Assembly: GCF_004348455.1 (NCBI RefSeq)
Contig: NZ_SMKA01000038.1
Span: forward strand, 1 to 44,600
Length of the DNA stretch: 44,600 nucleotides
Reading direction: 5' to 3'
DNA from: Kribbella albertanoniae
GTDB lineage: Bacteria > Actinomycetota > Actinomycetes > Propionibacteriales > Kribbellaceae
The notes beneath the pieces are model-generated. The model searched no databases. It was not told the origin of the DNA and saw only the letters and a program-made list of their open reading frames with translations. Position numbers and translations under genes: made by a program. Shown here piece by piece: positions 34,446 to 43,652 of this stretch; within the stretch, counting starts at the first letter, position 1; every line of letters starts with the position of its first letter.

Positions 34446-37298
34446 CTACTGGAGGAGAGCCGTGGTCTGCGGGCTGGGGGTGGTTCGGAGTTCGGTGGCG
34501 AGGATTTCGGTGACAGTGTTGTACTGGCGAACGGCGGCGGCCCGATCGCCCTGGATGAGGTGCAGGGAGATGAGGGCGCGGTGAGCGGATTCGAGCAGAG
34601 GGTCGTGGCTGACAGCGCGCTGGTAGAGGTCGATGCTCTCTTCGACGTGGCCATCGGTGGCCTTGGCTTCGGCCAGCGCGATGAGTGAGCGCTCGAAGGT
34701 TTGGCGCAGGCTCTCGCGGCGCTCGTCGATCCAGGAGGCGCCGGTCACGTCGGTCAGGTAGTCGCCGCGGTAGAGATCGATCACCCGGGCCAGGTCGCCG
34801 ACCGCGGCTGCAGCTTCGAGGTCGGCGACGTCGTACGCGTACTCGAGCGACTGGTTGAACTCGTAGCGGCCACCGCGGAAGGTGATCCAATCCGAGCGGC
34901 CGAGGGTACGGCGTACCTGGTGCAGGCAGGTGTGGAAGCTGTTGCGGAGGGTCTGGGCGGAGACGTCCGGCCAGAGCTCGGCGCCGATCCGGCCCTTGCT
35001 GACCGGGCCGGAGCCGAGCAGGAACTGGAACAGCTCCCGCGGCTTGGCGTAGCCCCAATCGGCGGCATCGAGCAGGGTGTCGTTGCGGTGCACCTCGGAG
35101 ACGCCCAGGGCAACGATTCGCAGCGCATCGACTCTGGTCTCGGCGATCGTGATCGGCGGCGAGGCCGGCCGCGAGGTTGGGTCGACCTCGGCCACCTTCT
35201 CGAGGGACCAGATCTCTCCCTCGGCCCATGCGGTCCGGAACTCATCCAGCGGCAATGCCGCCCGTGCCACCTGCAGCCCGGCCGAGACCTCGTCGGCTTC
35301 GACCGCGGGCACCGGCGTACCCAAGCGGGCCCGCAGACTGGTGGCGTGCCCGAGCAGCCGTACGGCGCGCCGCAGCTGACCGCGGTCGTTGCGCCTGGCC
35401 AGTGCTGTCAAGGCGAGTGCTTCCAGGATGCTTGCCGCCCGCCACCGATTGCCGTGGTCATTGTGTGCCTGCAGGCTCTGGCTGAGCAGGTCTTCCGCGG
35501 CATCCAGACGCCCGGCGCGACGCTCCTCCAGACCGAGGAACTGCAGCGTCCAGGCGAGGGTGCTGCCGGAGTTGGTTCGCTCGGCCAGCCGACGAGACTC
35601 ACCGAGCAGCGTCCGCGCCACGGCCGACTCACCGCGGTAGTGCTCGACACCGGCCAGCAGGACGGTCGTCCAGCCGAGCCCCTCGCCCGCACCGTCGCTC
35701 TCATAGCGGGACCGTGCCTCGCGCAGCAGCGCCTCGGCGCGATCGAGCTCACCGGCCAGCAGTTCGCGCATGCCGAGATAGTCGATTGCCCGGGACAGGT
35801 TCGACGGATGGTCGAGTGTCCGCCATAGTGCGATACACCGCTCTCCGAGCCGGCGAGCCTCGTCGTACTCACCTCGACGCATCGCGGCGCCGCCCAGCCA
35901 ATGCAGCTCTCGCGCCTCGGCTGTCAGATCACCGGCCGCCTTCATGGCGTTGAATGCGACCCTCAGATGCACCTCGGCCAGGTCAGCCTCGCCCTGCAAG
36001 TGCGCCATCGTGCCCAGCGCCAGCTCGGCCTCCGTCCGCAGGTCCGGTGGCACCGGACCGGGCATCGCGAGCACCCGCTCCAGCCGATCCCGGGTCTCCC
36101 GGTACCGGCCCAGCAAGTACGACGGCCACCACAACCCGACCACCAGTTTGGTCGCCTGCTCGGCCTCGCCGCGATCGATGTGCCAGGTGAGGGCAGTCTG
36201 CAGACCGTCCCGCTCGGCAACGAACAGGTCGAGCCACTCCTGCTGCTCCGCACCCTCCCACCGGCCAGCGGCCCGCTGCAGCAGGTCAAGAGCATGCTGC
36301 GCCAGCCGCTCGGCCGGCCCGGAGTCGTCGCCGAGCCGGGAGGCCGCATACTGCTGGACGATCCGGAGCAGCCGGTACTGCGCCTGGTCGCTCTGCTCGA
36401 CCATGACGAGCGACCGGTTCACGAGTCTCGACAGCGACCGCAACACATCCTCGGACTGTGCTACTGCCTCCACCGCGTCGACCGAGAAACCGCCGTGGAA
36501 CACGGAGAGCTGCGCAAGTAACTCCTGCTCCGGCTTCTCCAGCAGATCCCAGCTCCAGTCGAGCGCGGCCCGCAGCGTCCGATGCCGCGGCATCGCCTCC
36601 CGATCGCCCTGGGTGAGCACAGCCAGGGTGTCGTCCAGCCGAGCCGCGATCTGCGCCACGCCGAGCGTTGGAGCCCAGGCTGCGGCCAGCTCGATCGCCA
36701 GCGGTACGCCGTCCAGCCGGGTACAGATCGCCGAGATGTGCGGACCATTCGCCTCGGTCAGTTCGAAACCATGCGAAACCGCCTGAGCGCGATCGACGAA
36801 CAACCGTGCTGCCTCTGCCTTGAGTGGTGGCAGCCGGTAGACGGCCTCACCCGCGATCCCCAGCGCCTCTTGACTCGTGGCCAGCACTGTCAGCCCTGGA
36901 CAGGCGCGCAACAACTCGCCAAGCAGTGGCGCGGCGGTCTCCAGCACGTGCTCGCAGTTGTCGACCACGAGTAGTGACGGCTCACCGGCCAACGCGGTGA
37001 CCGCGGATTCGATCGTTTCTTCGGACAGTTCGAAGGCGTCAGCCAGCGCCGCGAGTACGCGGTCGACGGCACTCCGCGGTGGTATTCCGGCCAGACCGAG
37101 CCAGCGGACGCGATGGCCGTACCGTGACCGCAGCCGATCGGCTAGCGCTACCGCCAGCCGGGTCTTGCCACCACCGCCCGGCCCGGTCACCGTGACGAGC
37201 CGATGCGCCAAGACAAGCTCAGACAGCTCCGTCAGCTCGGCCTTCCGCCCGACGAAGCTCGACAACCGAACCGGCAGATCCCCCGCCGCCATCGCCAC
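34446..37298 (-). CDS. NB-ARC/TPR regulator with C-terminal winged-helix and BTAD domains (950 aa)
   Basis: The N-terminus has an NB-ARC ATPase (Walker A GPGGGGKT at 39-46; Walker B LLVVDNCEHVLE near 108-119; GVPLAIELAAAW). A long TPR-like middle (about 340-720) follows. The C-terminus carries a SARP-like winged helix (about 765-835; AKPRELFQFLLGSGPVSKGR, LRNSFHTCLHQVRRTLG) and a BTAD bacterial activation domain (about 840-940). In AfsR/SARP proteins the wHTH-BTAD unit is normally at the N-terminus, before NB-ARC; here the order is reversed. It should be an ATP-dependent transcription factor of secondary-metabolism type. The start is GTG 37298 or ATG 37292; no ribosome site is evident. No biosynthetic cluster is visible nearby. 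Confidence 0.9.
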   Translation of the reverse strand: MAMAAGDLPVRLSSFVGRKAELTELSELVLAHRLVTVTGPGGGGKTRLAVALADRLRSRYGHRVRWLGLAGIPPRSAVDRVLAALADAFELSEETIESAVTALAGEPSLLVVDNCEHVLETAAPLLGELLRACPGLTVLATSQEALGIAGEAVYRLPPLKAEAARLFVDRAQAVSHGFELTEANGPHISAICTRLDGVPLAIELAAAWAPTLGVAQIAARLDDTLAVLTQGDREAMPRHRTLRAALDWSWDLLEKPEQELLAQLSVFHGGFSVDAVEAVAQSEDVLRSLSRLVNRSLVMVEQSDQAQYRLLRIVQQYAASRLGDDSGPAERLAQHALDLLQRAAGRWEGAEQQEWLDLFVAERDGLQTALTWHIDRGEAEQATKLVVGLWWPSYLLGRYRETRDRLERVLAMPGPVPPDLRTEAELALGTMAHLQGEADLAEVHLRVAFNAMKAAGDLTAEARELHWLGGAAMRRGEYDEARRLGERCIALWRTLDHPSNLSRAIDYLGMRELLAGELDRAEALLREARSRYESDGAGEGLGWTTVLLAGVEHYRGESAVARTLLGESRRLAERTNSGSTLAWTLQFLGLEERRAGRLDAAEDLLSQSLQAHNDHGNRWRAASILEALALTALARRNDRGQLRRAVRLLGHATSLRARLGTPVPAVEADEVSAGLQVARAALPLDEFRTAWAEGEIWSLEKVAEVDPTSRPASPPITIAETRVDALRIVALGVSEVHRNDTLLDAADWGYAKPRELFQFLLGSGPVSKGRIGAELWPDVSAQTLRNSFHTCLHQVRRTLGRSDWITFRGGRYEFNQSLEYAYDVADLEAAAAVGDLARVIDLYRGDYLTDVTGASWIDERRESLRQTFERSLIALAEAKATDGHVEESIDLYQRAVSHDPLLESAHRALISLHLIQGDRAAAVRQYNTVTEILATELRTTPSPQTTALLQ

Positions 37299-37869
37299 AG
37301 CTTAGCGCCTGCCCGACCTAGGTAGCTCGATGCTTCAGATAGGTACCGGACACCGATGCCCGGCAGCTGACCTGACCGTGACTCTGGTAGTGGCCTGATG
37401 GGACCGTGCTCGGGGTCCAGCGTGATCATGAGCGGTCTCGTCGAAGAGCGACGACGAGGGAGCGGCGGTTGCTGACTGAGGCCGGCATCAGCGAGTGGTC
37501 GCATACTCCACGACCGCCGAAGCATCCACCCACCGTGCCTTGAGGCGAGGCGGGTGCTGGCGCTGCGTGTCTCGGTCGCGCTGGCAGAGCCGAGATGAAC
37601 CCGGGGCCAACCACCTTTCCGCCTGATGCTGCCTCGTTGTAACAGGGACGAGCACCTCCGCGCTCGTGCCAGCGGATTCCCGCATTCGGCGATTTCTTCC
37701 AATCAGCCAGGACCGCAGAATGTGGTCGGTTGTCTGACTGGTCGCCGAATGCATTGAAAAGCTGCGCGCTGGGTGGACTCGGCGCGAACTGGAATCCCGG
37801 TGGGCAAGTGATGAGGAACCGTCTGCCGGGTTTAGCAGCGTTTCTCCGGCTCAGCGCGACTGGAGGGGT
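37299..37869. other. Stretch without a recognised gene
   Basis: About 570 bp between the divergent NB-ARC gene and sigma factor pair 2. It must contain the promoters of both, but no clear boxes, repeats or recognisable coding relics were found. Confidence 0.45.
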
Positions 37870-38409
37870 GTGACGAACGAACCGATGAGCACGAGCGGTC
37901 CCCACGAAGCTCTGCTGCGAGACGAGGCGCGAACGGTCGTCTCGGCGCTCCACATGCAGCACTGGACTGGGCTCGTGCGCCTGGCTGTGCTGACGATGGG
38001 CGATCGGCAGGCGGCAGAAGACGTCGTACAGGAGGCGTTTGCCACCTTGTATCGGCAATGGCCGTTGAAAGAGGAAGGGGTCGAGCTCGGCTATCTGCGG
38101 GCGGCGGTTCTGTATCGGAGTCGTTCGGTGCTGCGTCGTCGACGCGTCGCTCGCATGTACACCCCGCCATACCAGGCACCTAAGGCCTCGGCGGAGAGCG
38201 ATGTGGTTCTCAGCGAGGAACGCGGGGAGGTGCAGAGAGCTCTGCAGGGTCTGCCTGCACGTACTCGTGAGGTCCTGGTTCTTCGGTTCTATCTCGATCT
38301 GCCGTTCGGCGAGATCGCCGCTCTGCTCGGTATTCGCGAGGCCAGTGCACGTTCCACTGCGTCGCGCAGACTCGTCATGCTCACCAACCGCTTGAAGGGA
38401 CTCCGATGA
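37870..38409 (+). CDS. SigE-family ECF RNA polymerase sigma factor (pair 2)
   Basis: The 179-residue protein carries sigma region 2 (VRLAVLTMGDRQAAEDVVQE, with ATLYRQWP) and region 4 (LPARTREVLVLRFYLDLPFG, EIAALLGIREASARSTASRR). The start is GTG 37870 with GGAGG 3-4 nt upstream; ATG 37885 is an alternative. It shares only family-level similarity with the sigma factor of pair 1. Its stop overlaps the start of the membrane partner (ATGA), so the genes are coupled and a strong terminator closes the unit at 39571-39600. Confidence 0.92.
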   Translation: MTNEPMSTSGPHEALLRDEARTVVSALHMQHWTGLVRLAVLTMGDRQAAEDVVQEAFATLYRQWPLKEEGVELGYLRAAVLYRSRSVLRRRRVARMYTPPYQAPKASAESDVVLSEERGEVQRALQGLPARTREVLVLRFYLDLPFGEIAALLGIREASARSTASRRLVMLTNRLKGLR

Positions 38410-39560
38410 ACGACACCGAAGCTCGTCTCCGCGACTACTTCGAGGCTATGGCTGCGACGGTTTCCGCTACCGCCCGTGGACCTGCATTGACGACCGAGGT
38501 ACATCGGCGGCAGCTCGCCTTGCCCATGATCCTGACCGCAGCCGCGGTCGCTGCCGTGCTGGTGTTGACGGTGACGTTCGTGAATCGCGTCTCTGCCGAC
38601 GCTCCTAGCGCGGCGAGTACATCGGTCGTGGATGCGTCGCCGCAGGTTCCGTACATTGTCAACGATGCGAGGCGTGGGCGTGACAGGTTGACCGCCACCC
38701 TGTACGACGGCTCTCGCACGGTCAGGCTCCCAAACGAGATCAAGTTGATTTACGGCCGTGTTGGTGACGGATGGCTGACTCAACGAGTCTCTGCCCCTGG
38801 TGGCGACTTCCGTGCCGCGATCCTGCAGCCCAATGGGGCGCTTCGCACTATCGGGCCGTCGAAGGCTGACATGCCGGTGCTGTCTCCGGACCGTCGGGAG
38901 ATTGCGGTCATGACGCGCACGACTCCGGATGGTGGCGGGCGGTTCGATGTCATCGATGTCGCGAGCGGTGTATACAGCCGTTCCAAGGTTGCGGTGCCAC
39001 GGCAGATGTTCCTCCTGCACGGATGGAACCAGACTGGCGTGTGGGGCTCGGTGGAAAGCGGCGGAAAGGCTGAGTTGTTTGTCTGGCGTCCCGGTCAGTC
39101 GGCGTTCGAGCCGGTTCGAGTAAACGGATTCACCGGAAGCCTTGCTGTAAGCCCCGCTACAGATACGGTGGCGGTCGCAACTGCAGCCGGAAACAGCCGC
39201 TGCGTCAAGGCCGGCGCGCTGCGTGACGGGAAGTTCAACGTGGAGCGTCAGCATTGCGCCAGCGGCCAGCGAGCTGTCTATGCCGTCCTGTCCGACGACG
39301 GCAAGACCATGCTCTATAGCGAACGCAAACTCGCCATTGACGTCGCTAGCGGGAAGACCACCCAGCTGAAGCTCGTGGACCCGATCCGCGGCCCCCTGTC
39401 GGCAGTCTTCGAGGACGCCACCCGGGTGCTTGCAGTCACTCAGCATCGAGAAGGCAACAAGTATGGTCCGCAGCGGCTGTACCGCTGCGACGTCGCCAGC
39501 GGTGAGTGCACTCTGCTCCGCACGGAGCAGGACAAGAACATCGTCCTCACCCGGCCATGA
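38406..39560 (+). CDS. Membrane partner of SigE-type sigma factor with propeller-like outer domain (pair 2)
   Basis: The 384-residue protein has a cytoplasmic segment of about 39 residues (MNDTEARLRDYFEAMAATVS), one membrane helix (about 40-60, PMILTAAAVAAVLVLTVTFV) and an extracytoplasmic domain of more than 300 residues. The outer part has TolB/WD40-like strands, such as MPVLSPDRREIAVMTRTTPD, GSLAVSPATDTVAVAT, YAVLSDDGKTMLYSERK and the repeated DVASG motif (three times), suggesting a sensor beta-propeller. It contains four Cys (SRCVKAG, RQHCASG, YRCDVAS, ECTLL), perhaps two disulfides. Start and order imply that it controls the sigma factor in response to an envelope signal; that control is inferred. 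Confidence 0.75.
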   Translation: MNDTEARLRDYFEAMAATVSATARGPALTTEVHRRQLALPMILTAAAVAAVLVLTVTFVNRVSADAPSAASTSVVDASPQVPYIVNDARRGRDRLTATLYDGSRTVRLPNEIKLIYGRVGDGWLTQRVSAPGGDFRAAILQPNGALRTIGPSKADMPVLSPDRREIAVMTRTTPDGGGRFDVIDVASGVYSRSKVAVPRQMFLLHGWNQTGVWGSVESGGKAELFVWRPGQSAFEPVRVNGFTGSLAVSPATDTVAVATAAGNSRCVKAGALRDGKFNVERQHCASGQRAVYAVLSDDGKTMLYSERKLAIDVASGKTTQLKLVDPIRGPLSAVFEDATRVLAVTQHREGNKYGPQRLYRCDVASGECTLLRTEQDKNIVLTRP

Positions 39561-39570
39561 GACCCTCCTC

Positions 39571-39600
39571 AGGCGGTCCTGCTCTCGCGGGACCGCCTTT
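39571..39600 (+). terminator. Terminator of sigma pair 2
   Basis: AGGCGGTCC pairs with GGACCGCCT around a CTGCTCTCGC-like loop and is followed by TT, 10 bp after the stop of the membrane partner. The clearest intrinsic terminator in the window. Confidence 0.85.
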
Positions 39601-40542
39601 GGTGATGCGCGGGAGCGGTCAGTCGGTCGCAACAGCGGAATCGCCAAGTCCAGGAGCCAGTAGGACGGGTCGCGGATCAGCTCGGCATGCACAGACGTCG
39701 ACGACGTTTGGATGACTACCTCGGGTGTCGGCGATCCGGAAGCGACCCAGCATCTCGAGGAACAGCGAGCATGCGGGGCTCCGAGGGAGAACCGATAGAG
39801 CGTAGGCCGTTCGCACGACCGCCTGCAGAACCCTGCTGCGGAGAGACCCAGTACCGGGTTGACTTCGACGTCGGAGTGCAGTGCTTGGCTAGCGGCGCTC
39901 ATGGTGGACTGATCTCGGGGCAGTCGGATGGGGGCCGGTCGTCCATTGGTGGGTGCGGTCGCCTGCCTCGATGCGGTTGGTTGCGCCGAGTTTGGTCAGT
40001 ACGGCGGCGACGTGGTTGGTATTGCGCAATCCGGGTGCCTTTGGATCTGGGCACTGTCTGCTTCTTCTCTCATGACGGGGCTGATGCTGTGCCTGTCGAG
40101 GACGCTGATAGCGCCTGACTCATGTCTATGTGCACAACGAAAAGATCGTTCACACTAGCGCGATCCTTGCGACGAGACTGACTGGGACTGCTGGTCCCCC
40201 TTGCTCGAGTCGCCCGCCAGTACCGCTAGAGCCCGGCCGCGGCTGGTTCAACCACGATGTCCTCGGCGCGATGGCGTCGGTCCCCGTGACCGTCGTGCAT
40301 GTGGCAACCGATCGGGTGCCATCGGGGCGGTCGATGGTCCACCCAGCTGGACGCGCTCAGACCCAGACGCCCAACCGTGTGTACAGGTCGCTGCAACGAC
40401 GGGTGAAGTCATCCCGACCGCCTGCTGCATTTGCGTGTTGACGTCGATCTGAGCGCAAGTAGTCCGAGGTCAAGCTGCCTCAACTGCAGCGGCTAGACGT
40501 TGGCGGCGTCTCGGTCGTGATGCGGGGAAGCCACCCCCGCTG
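39601..40542. other. Long stretch without an intact gene
   Basis: About 940 bp. The only recognisable coding trace is the LuxR fragment at 39958-40018. Several open frames exist on both strands, but none has a domain or ribosome site I can support. It is probably decayed DNA. Confidence 0.5.
39958..40018 (-). pseudogene. LuxR DNA-binding domain fragment
   Basis: The minus strand encodes NHVAAVLTKLGATNRIEAG, the recognition helix and end of a LuxR HTH domain (usually TVxNHVAAVLTKLGAxNR). The preceding residues in the same frame do not match the domain, so only about 20 residues remain. It may derive from a LAL-type regulator like those at 20883-22994 or 31851-34364. No gene product is expected. 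Confidence 0.5.
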
Positions 40543-42168
40543 TCACGCAGGAGGGCGTATGCCGGGATCGTGGCTGCTCATCACAGCCAGCGCAGCGATC
40601 ATCAGTGGGACGGCCAGCAGCAGGCCGAACTCGGCGCCGAGGAATGTCCAGACCGCCGTGGCTGCAATTGTGGCGGTGAGTCGGCCCAAGCTGCGCACGG
40701 CGGACAGCGACCCGAACGCCGACCAGCGCAGCGGCCCTGGGGCGACCTGTGCGACGCCGACGTGCTCGGCGGCGTCCACCACGCCGATCGCCGCGCCGGC
40801 GTACAGGAAGCACAACGCCAGCCCGAGCACCGTCCCGGGCAGCAACGCGAAGCCGGCGTATGAAACCAACAGCATGACCACCCCGGCTCGCATCAGGTCC
40901 ACTGGCCGATGACTGTCCAGCAGGCGGCCGCACAAGTAAGACGACGCACAGGCTGCTAGCCGCCACAGTAAGTAGAGCAGCACGGCCATCGCCTGCGCTC
41001 CAAACGGTACGTCGCGATGCTCGAGCAGCTTGGTGGCGCGCAGGATCAGCAGGACCGCAGCGAAGTTGGAGAGCTCGAACAGAGTGATCGCCGTCATGAA
41101 CCGACCGAGCGGGCCCTGAAAGACTGCACGCACCCGCAGCCGGGTTGGTGGGCTGATGGCGTTCGGCCGAGACGGTGTCCGGCGGATCACCCATGTCCCC
41201 ATCGCTACCGCCAGTAGACCCGGCACGAGGGTGGCAACGAGCGCCGACCGGACGTCGGCGAGAGCAAGGATCGCGAACGCGAGCAGCGGCCCGGTTACCG
41301 AGACCAGATGGTGGGTTGCGCGCTTACGGCCGAATTCCTCGCCATAGCCGCCCTTGCCGGCGCGTTCCGGCACGGCCGCGTAGCGTTGCGGGGAACGCAA
41401 CCCACGGGCCCCGGACGCGCCGGCCCTCAACATGCCTACCTGTGGGCTGGTGGCAGCGAGCGCCACCAACCCATTGAGCAGAGCAGTCAGGGTGAACGCG
41501 ACCAGGCTGATAAGGGGGCGTCGTCGCGGGTTCTCGCTCAGTGCGCCACCGCCTAGCCGGGCGATGCCGTCGGCGGCATTGGCCAAGCCTTCGATCAGGC
41601 CGAGTGCCAGCGGGGAGGAGCCCAGGGTGCCAACCACGAATGCTGGTAGCAATGCAGTCGCTGCTTCGTCGGATGCCGTGGATAGGTGGGAAGCGACGCC
41701 ACTGGCTCGGTGCCGTGTCCCAGTGGACAGGGGGCGGGGCTGGTTGTCATCTGCATCGGATGATGGGGGCGCGGGATGTGTCCCCAAAGCGATCAGTAGC
41801 TCGCCGGCGACCTCCGGGCTCGCGTCGAGCAATTGGCGGAACGCGGGCCAGGGCATGGCAAAGCAATGCAGATCGGTGAGGGCGGTCAACGTGGCAGAAC
41901 GCGGTAGGCCCACGAGGGCAGCCGCTCCGATGTGGTCCCCGGGACCTAGCGTGCTAGCCAGGCTCCCGCCGACGGTTAGGCTTGCCCGGCCCGCAACGAC
42001 AAAAAGGAATCCTGCCTCGGCGACCACGCTACCCGCCGGAAAAACTCGCTCGACCAGCAGCGCGGACACTGTTTCGCGTTCGTGGTTGCCGAGAGTCCGA
42101 AACAGCGGCGACAGCCGCAATTCCTTTTGCATCGCCATGTCGTGCGTTGCCCCCTCGTCGCTTGACAT
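40543..42168 (-). CDS. MFS transporter with N-terminal cyclic-nucleotide-binding-like domain
   Basis: The 541-residue protein begins with a Crp-like cNMP-binding beta-roll (about 12-125; LFRTLGNHERETVSALLVER, VFPAGSVVAEAGFLFVVAGR, LGPGDHIGAAALVGLPRSAT). A Pro/Asp-rich linker of about 40 residues follows, then a major-facilitator domain (about 165-541) with about ten to eleven membrane helices. The MFS half keeps the LRAGASGARGLRSP, EFGRKRATHH and LRATKLLEH loops seen in its subfamily. The cAMP phosphate-binding motif (FGE...RA) is not clear, so the ligand may differ or be lost. ATG 42168 lacks a strong ribosome site. The substrate is unknown. Such fusions occur in actinobacteria and may let a small ligand gate export. 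Confidence 0.87.
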   Translation of the reverse strand: MSSDEGATHDMAMQKELRLSPLFRTLGNHERETVSALLVERVFPAGSVVAEAGFLFVVAGRASLTVGGSLASTLGPGDHIGAAALVGLPRSATLTALTDLHCFAMPWPAFRQLLDASPEVAGELLIALGTHPAPPSSDADDNQPRPLSTGTRHRASGVASHLSTASDEAATALLPAFVVGTLGSSPLALGLIEGLANAADGIARLGGGALSENPRRRPLISLVAFTLTALLNGLVALAATSPQVGMLRAGASGARGLRSPQRYAAVPERAGKGGYGEEFGRKRATHHLVSVTGPLLAFAILALADVRSALVATLVPGLLAVAMGTWVIRRTPSRPNAISPPTRLRVRAVFQGPLGRFMTAITLFELSNFAAVLLILRATKLLEHRDVPFGAQAMAVLLYLLWRLAACASSYLCGRLLDSHRPVDLMRAGVVMLLVSYAGFALLPGTVLGLALCFLYAGAAIGVVDAAEHVGVAQVAPGPLRWSAFGSLSAVRSLGRLTATIAATAVWTFLGAEFGLLLAVPLMIAALAVMSSHDPGIRPPA

Positions 42169-42489
42169 CGCTGCCCAGTAGTCGGTGAATCAAACCCGAC
42201 TAACGGACGCGTCCGGTCGGGAAGAGGAATAGCGCGCGCCCGTGTGTCAAGGCCTCATGCGCCTCGGACAGGCTGAGCCTGTGTCCATGCTCTGCTGTCT
42301 GGGCAGGCCGGAGACGCTTCGATCCTGATCGTTGCGGTGACGCCTTTCTGCCGGAATGAACGGTGCAAACGGCACCTGGCCGCCTCTGAGCCCGTGCCAT
42401 GGCAATCACCTGTACGCACGAAGACGGTGATCCGGTTCCGGCTTCCGATGTTTCAGCCGGGACTCGCTGCTCACATGGCCGAATGGGTC
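42169..42489. other. Stretch without a recognised gene
   Basis: About 320 bp between the MFS gene and the helicase relic. A short minus-strand frame contains SEAHEALTHGRALFLFPTGR, which looks protein-like, but I could not assign it. Confidence 0.4.
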
Positions 42490-43550
42490 TCAGGCCTGTT
42501 GGCCCAGGGAAGCGGCGAGTTCGGGGGAAGTTGAGTGGCCATAGCTGATCGGTCGCTTCGTCGCATCCATCCCTGTTGGCGAGAGGTGGAGTAGGACGCT
42601 GCCACGGCTCCTGGTCAGCGCGACGTAGCGTCGCTCTTCTTCGAGCTTGGGGCCTCGGAGTGGCCGACGGTCCCAAGGCGGCCCAGCCAGCGGATGTACG
42701 ACTCCTGCGGCCAGTCCAGGAAGAATGACCGCGGTGAAGGTCCGCCCGCCCCCTCGCGTTGTGGTAGGTCGACAAAGCAAACCTTCCCGTCGCAGCCGTA
42801 TCGGATGCAAGGTCCGTCAGCAGGAGGTCGTCGAGGGCAGATGTCAGGGTCTGGATCTCCTTGATCGTGCGGGGGTCGCCGATTGCGGTTGCGACTCGGC
42901 GCAAGTTGAGATCGTCGACCACCGACCGAGCCCACTCCGCCAAGCTGGCCGTCGTGGTCAAGGTCCCGAGTAGCGTCCGTGCAGTGAATCGACCTGGATG
43001 AGCCGCTGGTTGGTACCGCGTGGCAGGTTCGCGAGTCTCCTGAGGGTTTCGAGGCGTTCCAGAAGTTCGGTGGCGCCGAACTGTGGGGACCAGCCTCGTC
43101 CCCTCCGAGCGCCAGCCGCAGAGCATAGAGTGCTGCGGCCTCCATCCACCGGCCGAGCTTGGTCGCGGGTGCTGTGGGCCCGGACCATGACTCCGGCTGC
43201 CGCCAGTTGCTGCTCGATGGGGCGGCCGGGCGGGTTTCGGTAGCGGAGAAGTACAGCGACCTCATGCGACTAACACCTGCATCCAACAGTGCCAGCACCG
43301 CTTGGACAGCTGCAGTTGCTTGATCCTGGATGCCGCCGTTGACGGGCTGGAACTCGGTGGTTCCCGGATCTTCTCGAAGCGGGTCTGCCTGCCAACCTCG
43401 TTCTTGTGTCAGGGCAAGCATTCTGCTCGCCGAGCTGGAGTGCCGGCCTGACTTCCAGATGACCCACCTGACCCGGGCGAGTGGGTTGCTTATCGCTGTG
43501 CGAAGGGCCTGATCGGGTTCGTCCTCGATCAGATCGCCTATTGACCTCCC
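42490..43550 (-). pseudogene. UvrD/Rep-like superfamily I helicase relic (C-terminal part)
   Basis: Fragments of a UvrD-type helicase C-terminus can be read in several minus-strand frames. GDLIEDEPDQALRTAISNPL and SASRMLALTQERGW come first. GTTEFQPVNGGIQDQATAAV and VLALLDAGVSRMRSL follow, with VMVRAHSTRDQARP in another frame. Then come TFTAVILPGL and KLEEERRYVALTRSRGSVLL, which match helicase motifs V and VI (the usual EERRLxYVALTRAR). At least three frameshifts separate them, and the N-terminal Walker A half is absent. A relic of a phage- or island-borne helicase is likely. Confidence 0.62.
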
Positions 43551-43652
43551 TGCACCGGTCCGATTGTCGGACTGCGCTCGTCTGAACTGTGGTGGTCCTG
43601 GAATCTAGGTTCCAGGTTCCCTGTATGCCCGCTGCCTACGAGATTCGCATCT

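Noticed and set aside
34701..35828. 375-aa plus-strand open frame inside the NB-ARC gene
   Set aside because: Shadow of a 950-residue coherent protein; no recognisable domain.
38289..39902. 537-aa minus-strand open frame over sigma pair 2
   Set aside because: It overlaps two well-supported genes and the terminator; no domain found in the translation.
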